Below, piece after piece: positions 59,322-64,000 of a DNA stretch of 64,000 bases. Position 1 is the stretch's first letter. Every line of letters starts with the position of its first letter. The notes below the pieces were generated by a model. That model saw only the letters and a list, made by a program, of their open reading frames with translations. It made no database searches and was not told where the DNA came from. A program made the position numbers and the translations under genes. This DNA comes from Paractinoplanes polyasparticus (lineage in GTDB: Bacteria; Actinomycetota; Actinomycetes; Mycobacteriales; Micromonosporaceae), in NCBI RefSeq assembly GCF_019710575.1, contig NZ_JAHWFK010000044.1, positions 1 through 64,000 on the forward strand. The letters are read 5' to 3'.

Positions 59322-60479
59322 CTAAAGCCCCAGACCGCGGGCGATCAGCATGCGCTGCACCTCGGACGTGCCCTCGCCGACCTCGAGAATCTTGGCATCA
59401 CGGTAGAAGCGGCCCACGGCGGACTCGTTCATGAAGCCGTACCCCCCGTGGATTTGCGTCGCCCACCGGCTGTTCTCCATCGCGGCGTTGCTGGCGTTCA
59501 GCTTGGCCACCGCCGCGTACCGCTTGAAGTCCTCGCCGGCCAGCATACGCGCCGCCGCGTCGTAGTAGCCGACCCGCGCGATGTGCGCGCGCATCTCCAT
59601 GTCGGCGATCATGAATTGCATCGCCTGGTAGTCGCCGATCGGGCGGCCGAACGCCTCGCGCTGCCGGGCGTACCGGACCGACTCGTCGACGCAGCCCTGG
59701 GCGAGCCCCACCGAGAGCGCCGCGATCGCGATGCGACCCTCGTCGAGGATGCGCAGGAACTGGGCGAAGCCCCGGCCCCGGGCGCCGAGCAGGTTGGCCG
59801 CGGGCACCCGGACGTCGTCGAACGAGAGCTCGTGGGTGTCCGAGGCGCACCAGCCGACCTTGGAGTAGCCCGGCGCGACGGTGAAGCCCGGCGTGCCCGA
59901 CGGCACGATGATCGTGGACAGTTCCTTGGACCCGTCGGGGTTGATCCCGGTGACCGCCATGACGGTGACCAGGCAGGTGATGTCGGTGCCGGAGTTCGTG
60001 ATGAACGCCTTGGTCCCGTTGATCACCCACTCGTCGGTGGCGTCGTCGTAGACCGCGCGGGTCGTCGTGCCGCCGGCGTCCGAGCCGGTGCCGGGCTCGG
60101 TGAGGCCGAAGCCGGCCAGCGCCTCGCCGGTGGTGAGCCGGGGCAGCCAGCGCTCCTTCTGCTCGGTCGTGCCGAACCGGTAGATCGGCATGGCGCCCAG
60201 CGAGACCGCGGCCTCGAGCGTCACCGCCACCGAGCTGTCCACTCTGGCCAGTTCCTCGAGCGCGATGCACAACGCGAAGTAGTCGCCGCCCATGCCGCCG
60301 ACCTCTTCGGGGAACGGCAGGCCGAACAGACCCATCTTTCCCATCTGGCGGATGACCTCGTACGGGAAGGTCTTGTGCTCGTAGTGTTCGGCGATCACGG
60401 GCGCGACCTGCTCGCGCGCGAAATCGCGGACGGTGACGCGCAGCGCCTCCTGCTCGTCGTCGAGCCGGAAGTCGACCAT
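59322..60479 (-). CDS. Acyl-CoA dehydrogenase (isovaleryl-CoA/short branched type)
   Basis: A 385-residue FAD enzyme: FGLTEPGTGSDAGGT (FAD-binding), WVINGTKAFITNSGTDITC, ARGRGFAQFLRILDEGRI, RQAFGRPIGDYQAMQF, QIHGGYGFMNESAVGRFYRD and the terminal LEVGEGTSEVQRMLIAR. It is 18 bp downstream of an acyl-CoA carboxylase beta gene, the pairing seen in leucine degradation operons (fadE19-accD1). The specific substrate is inferred from context. Confidence 0.93.
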   Translation of the reverse strand: MVDFRLDDEQEALRVTVRDFAREQVAPVIAEHYEHKTFPYEVIRQMGKMGLFGLPFPEEVGGMGGDYFALCIALEELARVDSSVAVTLEAAVSLGAMPIYRFGTTEQKERWLPRLTTGEALAGFGLTEPGTGSDAGGTTTRAVYDDATDEWVINGTKAFITNSGTDITCLVTVMAVTGINPDGSKELSTIIVPSGTPGFTVAPGYSKVGWCASDTHELSFDDVRVPAANLLGARGRGFAQFLRILDEGRIAIAALSVGLAQGCVDESVRYARQREAFGRPIGDYQAMQFMIADMEMRAHIARVGYYDAAARMLAGEDFKRYAAVAKLNASNAAMENSRWATQIHGGYGFMNESAVGRFYRDAKILEVGEGTSEVQRMLIARGLGL

Positions 60480-60497
60480 GGCTGTGCTCCTGTCGGA

Positions 60498-62018
60498 TCA
60501 GACGGGCGTGACGCCGTGGCGGCGCCGGGCGAAACCGCGTTCCTTGCCGTGGGCGGCGCGGTAGCGGCGGATGAGTTCGTCGCGCAGGTCGCCCGGCTCG
60601 ACGACGGTGTCGACGACCAGCTCGCTGGCCAGTCGCATGATGTCGATGTCCTGCTCGTACTCGGCGCGGCGCTCGGCGACGAAGGCGGCGCGCTCCTCGT
60701 CGGTCGCCAGGGCGGCAATCTTGTTGGCATAGACCGCGTTCACCGCCGCCTCGGCTCCCATCACCGCGATCTTGGCGGTGGGCAGGGCGATCGTGGCGTC
60801 GGGCTCGAAGCCGGGCCCGGCCATGGCGTAGAGGCCGGCGCCGTACGCCTTGCGCACGACCACACAGATCTTGGGCACCGTGGCCTCGGAGATCGCGGTG
60901 ATCATCTTGGCGCCGTGCCGGATGATCCCCTGCTTCTCGACCGCCGAGCCGACCATGAAGCCGGGCACGTCACACAGGAACAGCAGGGGGACGTTGAAGG
61001 CGTCGCAGAGCTGGACGAAGCGCGAGGCCTTGTCGGCCGAATCGGGGAAGAGCACGCCGCCCTTGAACATCGAGTTGTTGGCGACGAGGCCGATCACCTC
61101 GCCGTTCAGGCGGGCGAACCCGATCGTCAGCTCCTTGGCCCACAACGCCTGGATCTCGAAGAACGACCCCTCGTCGACCAGGCCCTTGATGTAGCGCCGC
61201 ATGTCGAAGGCCTGGCGCTCGCTGGCCGGCACCAGCGCGCCGAGATCGGCGCCGGTCGAGTCCTTCGCCTCGGTCGTGGGCGGCCGGCCCTCCCAATTGG
61301 ACGGCAGATAACTGAGGTACGACCGCACGGTGTCGAGCGCGTCCTGCTCGGTCTTGCAGAGGAAGTGGCCGACGCCGGACTCGGAGCAGTGCACCCGGGC
61401 GCCGCCCATCGCCTCGAGCGTCGTCTTCTCGCCGGTGACCATCTCGACCATCCGGTCGGAGCCCAGGTACATGCTGGCGTTGCCGTCGACCATGGCGACG
61501 ATGTCGCAGAAGGCGGGGATGTAGGCGCCACCGGCCGCCGAGGGGCCGAACAGCGCGCAGGCCTGCGGGATCGCGCCGGACGCCTTGACCTGCGTATGGA
61601 AGATCTTGCCGGCGCCGCGACGCCCCGGGAAGAGGTCGACCTGGTCGGTGATGCGGGCGCCGGCCGAGTCGACCAGGTAGATCATCGGCACGCCGTACTG
61701 CACGGCCCGCTCGATGATGCGGATGATCTTTTCAACCGTGCGCGCGCCCCAGGAGCCGGCCTTGACCGTGGAGTCGTTGGCCATGAGGCAGACCTCGCGG
61801 CCGTCGACCCGGGCGATTCCGGTGATCACGCCGTCGGCCGGCAATCCGTCGGCCAGGCTGTTGGCATAGAGCCCGTCCTCGACGAAGGTGCCCTCGTCGA
61901 CCAGCAGAGCGATCCGCTCGCGGGCGAAGAGCTTGCCCTTCGCGGCGTTGGCGGTGTGGTAACGCTCGGCCCCGCCGGCCAGCATCCGCTTGCGTGCCTG
62001 TGCGAGTTCGTCGCCCAC
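60498..62018 (-). CDS. Acyl-CoA carboxylase beta subunit (AccD1-type, methylcrotonyl-CoA carboxylase-like)
   Basis: A 506-residue carboxyltransferase with crotonase-like N- and C-terminal lobes: GVITGIARVDGREVCLMAND, FGPSAAGGAYIPAFCDIV and PLLFLCDVPGFMVGSAVEKQGI. This matches AccD1/MCC beta. GTG 62018 follows AGGAGG. It leads the operon with the acyl-CoA dehydrogenase. No biotin-carrying alpha subunit (AccA) is in the window. Confidence 0.9.
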   Translation of the reverse strand: MGDELAQARKRMLAGGAERYHTANAAKGKLFARERIALLVDEGTFVEDGLYANSLADGLPADGVITGIARVDGREVCLMANDSTVKAGSWGARTVEKIIRIIERAVQYGVPMIYLVDSAGARITDQVDLFPGRRGAGKIFHTQVKASGAIPQACALFGPSAAGGAYIPAFCDIVAMVDGNASMYLGSDRMVEMVTGEKTTLEAMGGARVHCSESGVGHFLCKTEQDALDTVRSYLSYLPSNWEGRPPTTEAKDSTGADLGALVPASERQAFDMRRYIKGLVDEGSFFEIQALWAKELTIGFARLNGEVIGLVANNSMFKGGVLFPDSADKASRFVQLCDAFNVPLLFLCDVPGFMVGSAVEKQGIIRHGAKMITAISEATVPKICVVVRKAYGAGLYAMAGPGFEPDATIALPTAKIAVMGAEAAVNAVYANKIAALATDEERAAFVAERRAEYEQDIDIMRLASELVVDTVVEPGDLRDELIRRYRAAHGKERGFARRRHGVTPV

Positions 62019-62037
62019 GCCGATCCTCCTGAACGGT

Positions 62038-62060
62038 CGTTAAAGCTTAACGAGCGTTAG
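62038..62060. promoter_or_regulatory. TTAACG-type operator cluster upstream of the accD operon
   Basis: Three alternating half-sites CGTTAA-agc-TTAACG-ag-CGTTAG run from 62038 to 62060, giving two overlapping inverted repeats (CGTTAA-N3-TTAACG and TAACG-N2-CGTTA). They sit 20 bp upstream of the start codon. The type resembles TetR-family operators of acyl-CoA carboxylase genes. Confidence 0.65.
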
Positions 62061-62089
62061 GGTAGCCGATCCGACCTTGCGCGGCAACG

Positions 62090-62134
62090 ACGGACGGGAG
62101 CCTCCGCTGGTTGCGGAGACTCCCGTCCGTTTTA
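62090..62134. terminator. Strong hairpin with T-run on the plus strand
   Basis: An 11-bp stem ACGGACGGGAG/CTCCCGTCCGT (62090-62100 with 62120-62130), one mismatch, then six bp CTCCGC/GCGGAG around loop TGGTT, followed by TTTTAC on the plus strand. It lies between two minus-strand genes, so it terminates the chaplin gene transcript by its stem; the T-run favours the plus strand. Confidence 0.75.
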
Positions 62135-62252
62135 CTGCCGCCGATGCCGTGGAGGGGCACCGGCTGTTACCCGACGCCTCCTGGCGTCGTTCGGATCGTG
62201 CCCGGGACCGGCACGACCCGGTCTTCCGCTATCCCCCGTGGGAGAGCGCGTT

Positions 62253-63590
62253 TCAGCGCAGGGTGTTGAGCAGGCCCAGGCCACCGACCGTGCCGGTCAC
62301 CGCGGAGAGCGGAGCCGACTCGCGGCCACCGGTGGCGTTGGTCTTCGAACCCGTGGCGGCCGGCTTGGTGTAGCCGTCGTCGTTGGCCGCCGGCTCCTCG
62401 CCCGCGTCGTCAGCAGCGGGCTCTTCCGCAACGTCGTCGCTGTAGTCCTTCTGGTCGCCCCGGACGCCGCCGTCACCCTTGTAGTCGTCGTCGTTGTCGT
62501 CGTCCTTGACGCCACCGTCGCCGTCGTTGTCGTCCCAGTCGTGGTCGCCGTGACCGTGACCCGGACGGCCGTGACCCCGGTCGCCGTCCCAGTCGTCGTC
62601 GCCGAAGCCGCGGAAGCCGCGACCGCCCCGGTCGTTGACGCAGGCAGCCGACGACTGCGCCGCACCGAGAACACCGAGTGCGTTGCCGCAGGCGTTGATC
62701 GGAACGTTGATCGGCACGGCGACCTGGGTGCCGTTCAGGATGCCGAAGTTCGAGCCGGTGAACTGCGTGATGTCGTCGTCGTGCCCGTGGGCCGACTCGT
62801 TCACGGCGACCGCGCGGCTGCTGGACGCGCCGAGCACCGCGGCCGAGTTACCGGCCAGGTTCACCGGCAGGCTGATCGGCGCGAGCAGCTGGGTGCCGTT
62901 CGCGATGCCGACGTTCTGGCCGGTGGCCTGGGTCACCCCGTGGCCGCCCTGCGCGCTCTCCTTGCGCCCGAAGCCGAAGTTCCGGCCACCCCGACCCGAG
63001 AGGTCGTTCGCGCAGACCGCGCTGGACTGCGCGAAGCCGAGGATCGCGAGCGAGTTGCCGCAGATGTTGATCGGAACGTCGACCGGCGCGTAGATCTGGG
63101 TGCCGTTGCCGATGCCGAAGTTCGACCCGGTGACCTGCGTCGGGCTGTCCCAGCGACGGTCGTCCCGGCGGTTCGTGCTCTCGGTGCGGTTGACGCCGGC
63201 GCCCTGCGCGCTGGCGAAGCCGCCCACCGCGGCGGCGTTGCCGACCACGTTGACCGGAACGGTGACCGGCAGGTAGGCCTGGGTGCCGTTCAGGATGCCG
63301 AAGTTGCTGCCGGTGGCCTGGACGGCGCCCCGGCCACGGTCGCCACGACGGCCGCTCTCCAGGTTGTTGACGCCGACGCCACGAGCGTCGGCGACGCCGA
63401 GGATGCCCAGCGAGTTGCCGACGACGTTGACCGGCACCTGCACCGGAACGGCGATCTGGGTGCCGTTCAGGATGCCGACGTTGCTGCCGGTGACCTGACG
63501 GGAGTCGGCGTTGGCGGCGCCCGGGGCGAACAGCAGGGCGCCGGCGGCCAGGACACCGACGCTCAGAGTCTTACGAACCCAAGTCTTCAT
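62253..63590 (-). CDS. Chaplin-like secreted protein with five chaplin repeats
   Basis: A 445-residue protein with a signal peptide (about 1-29; MKTWVRKTLSVGVLAAGALL, cleavage near ANA-DS). Five chaplin-type repeats lie at about 33-76, 92-134, 152-196, 222-266 and 277-320, each with GSN(F/V)GI(L)NGTQ...VP(V/I)N..GNS. Only repeats 3 and 5 keep the Cys pair (C177/C193 and C301/C317). An acidic, His/Gly/Asp-rich tail ends GGLGLLNTLR, with no complete sorting signal. Chaplins form hydrophobic aerial-surface amyloid in Streptomyces. ATG 63590 is used; ATG 63611 is also in frame. Confidence 0.88.
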   Translation of the reverse strand: MKTWVRKTLSVGVLAAGALLFAPGAANADSRQVTGSNVGILNGTQIAVPVQVPVNVVGNSLGILGVADARGVGVNNLESGRRGDRGRGAVQATGSNFGILNGTQAYLPVTVPVNVVGNAAAVGGFASAQGAGVNRTESTNRRDDRRWDSPTQVTGSNFGIGNGTQIYAPVDVPINICGNSLAILGFAQSSAVCANDLSGRGGRNFGFGRKESAQGGHGVTQATGQNVGIANGTQLLAPISLPVNLAGNSAAVLGASSSRAVAVNESAHGHDDDITQFTGSNFGILNGTQVAVPINVPINACGNALGVLGAAQSSAACVNDRGGRGFRGFGDDDWDGDRGHGRPGHGHGDHDWDDNDGDGGVKDDDNDDDYKGDGGVRGDQKDYSDDVAEEPAADDAGEEPAANDDGYTKPAATGSKTNATGGRESAPLSAVTGTVGGLGLLNTLR

Positions 63591-63878
63591 GAGAAAAGAA
63601 ATGCCTTTCAAGAATGTTTCGGCAAAGGTGTTGCGTATTCAATTGGGGGATCTTCCGGAACTGCATTCGGGCGCAGCGGTGCCCTGGCGCATTTCTTTCT
63701 GCCCTGACCCCGCTTGTCGACGTGCGCCCGGTGGCGCTTCGGTGCGGTGCGTGTGATTCAGGCGTCGGATGATTCGCCGCTCGTTCGCAAGCGGTTCGGG
63801 AATCGACCGGAACACGGACACCGAAGAGGCGTACCGGCCGGTTCACCGGCGGTCGGGCGGACCGCCGGGCGCCATCAC
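63591..63878. other. Spacer upstream of the chaplin-like gene, no gene seen
   Basis: This 288-bp stretch should hold the promoter of the chaplin-like gene. I see GC-skewed, gene-free sequence and no convincing operator, dyad or ribosome site other than AAAGG about 14 bases before ATG 63590. Confidence 0.5.
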
Positions 63879-64000
63879 TCAGTCAGGTGAGACGGTCGGT
63901 GCCTCGGCGTCGTACCGCCGGACCTCGACATCGGGCGCGATCGCGGGCACGTGACGAGCCGTCGTGCTGTTCGCGATCGCCGCCGGCAGGAAGGCCGCGG
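63879..64000 (-). CDS. C-terminal end of a gene running off the right edge
   Basis: A TGA at 63881-63879 ends a minus-strand frame that is open to the window edge, giving about 40 residues (AAFLPAAIANSTTARHVPAI, then APDVEVRRYDAEAPTVSPD). Codon third positions are mostly G or C, supporting coding. Too little is visible to name it. Confidence 0.55.
   Translation of the reverse strand, partial: AAFLPAAIANSTTARHVPAIAPDVEVRRYDAEAPTVSPD

Noticed and set aside
59274..62060. 928-codon plus-strand frame
   Set aside because: Antisense shadow of the acyl-CoA dehydrogenase and carboxylase genes, which have clear family motifs.
62238..63707. 489-codon plus-strand Val/Ala/Arg-rich frame
   Set aside because: Antisense to the chaplin-like gene; repeats arise from the chaplin repeats.
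63769..63954. 61-codon plus-strand frame near the right edge
   Set aside because: Overlaps the better-supported end of a minus-strand gene and has no ribosome site.

Overview
The window is about 70% G+C DNA with tightly packed genes, GTG and TTG starts and strong third-position GC bias. It comes from the chromosome of an actinomycete, most likely Micromonosporaceae (Actinoplanes-like). Evidence for this is the fhaA-fhaB-pstP-rodA-pbpA-pknA-pknB cluster beside tRNA-Leu, plus crgA, a class E sortase, XRE/DUF397 pairs, a FadE5-type dehydrogenase, EtfD and a chaplin-like protein. In actinobacteria the fhaA-pknB cluster lies near oriC, so this is probably core, origin-proximal DNA. I see no CRISPR array, intact insertion sequence, prophage or large biosynthetic cluster.

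Layout. 1-5.3 kb: a partial acidic repeat protein, then a three-gene 2-oxoacid dehydrogenase operon (E1 alpha, E1 beta, E2) and a small conserved gene. 5.5-11.5 kb: a 1367-residue Pro/Gly/Ser-rich membrane-anchored repeat protein and a thioredoxin/NHL protein. 11.7-16.3 kb: 5-oxoprolinase pxpB-pxpC-pxpA, hemolysin III, and a divergent HxlR regulator/quinone reductase pair. 16.4-25.3 kb: sixA, fadE5, a SpoIIE-type phosphatase, small metabolic enzymes, dcd, and a LexA-box-preceded flavin/F420-fold gene. 25.3-26.0 kb: tRNA-Gly followed by decayed fragments, one resembling a DGQHR (DndB-type) protein. 26-33.5 kb: secreted proteins, two CBS/CNNM proteins, a GPP34 protein, etfD and crgA. 33.6-37.4 kb: DUF881, sortase E, a small membrane protein and trpG/pabA. 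37.4-46.4 kb: the Ser/Thr kinase and cell-wall elongation operon. 46.6-56.4 kb: tRNA-Leu, a WecG/TagA/CpsF glycosyltransferase, membrane proteins, an XRE/DUF397 pair, PASTA and GCS2 proteins, and yceI/marR. 56.8-62.0 kb: an XRE-STAND-TPR regulator and an acyl-CoA carboxylase/acyl-CoA dehydrogenase operon. 62.2-64 kb: a five-repeat chaplin-like protein and the end of a further gene.

How the genes connect. Cell-envelope growth dominates: FhaA, FhaB, PknA, PknB, PstP, RodA, PbpA and CrgA form the septal/elongation control set, with sortase E and the chaplin-like protein supplying surface functions. Acyl-CoA metabolism is the second theme. FadE5 passes electrons through ETF to EtfD, and both genes carry the same TTAC-N6-GTAA palindrome upstream, which suggests a common TetR-type regulator. 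The accD/acyl-CoA dehydrogenase operon has a different TTAACG-type operator. Stable hairpins between convergent genes, operator-like palindromes in divergent spacers, a LexA box and a DnaA-box pair are the main non-coding signals. No single stretch clearly encodes an unknown multi-gene system. The best leads are the shared fatty-acid operator, the TatA-like mini-protein, the tRNA-trailer element and the large repeat proteins.
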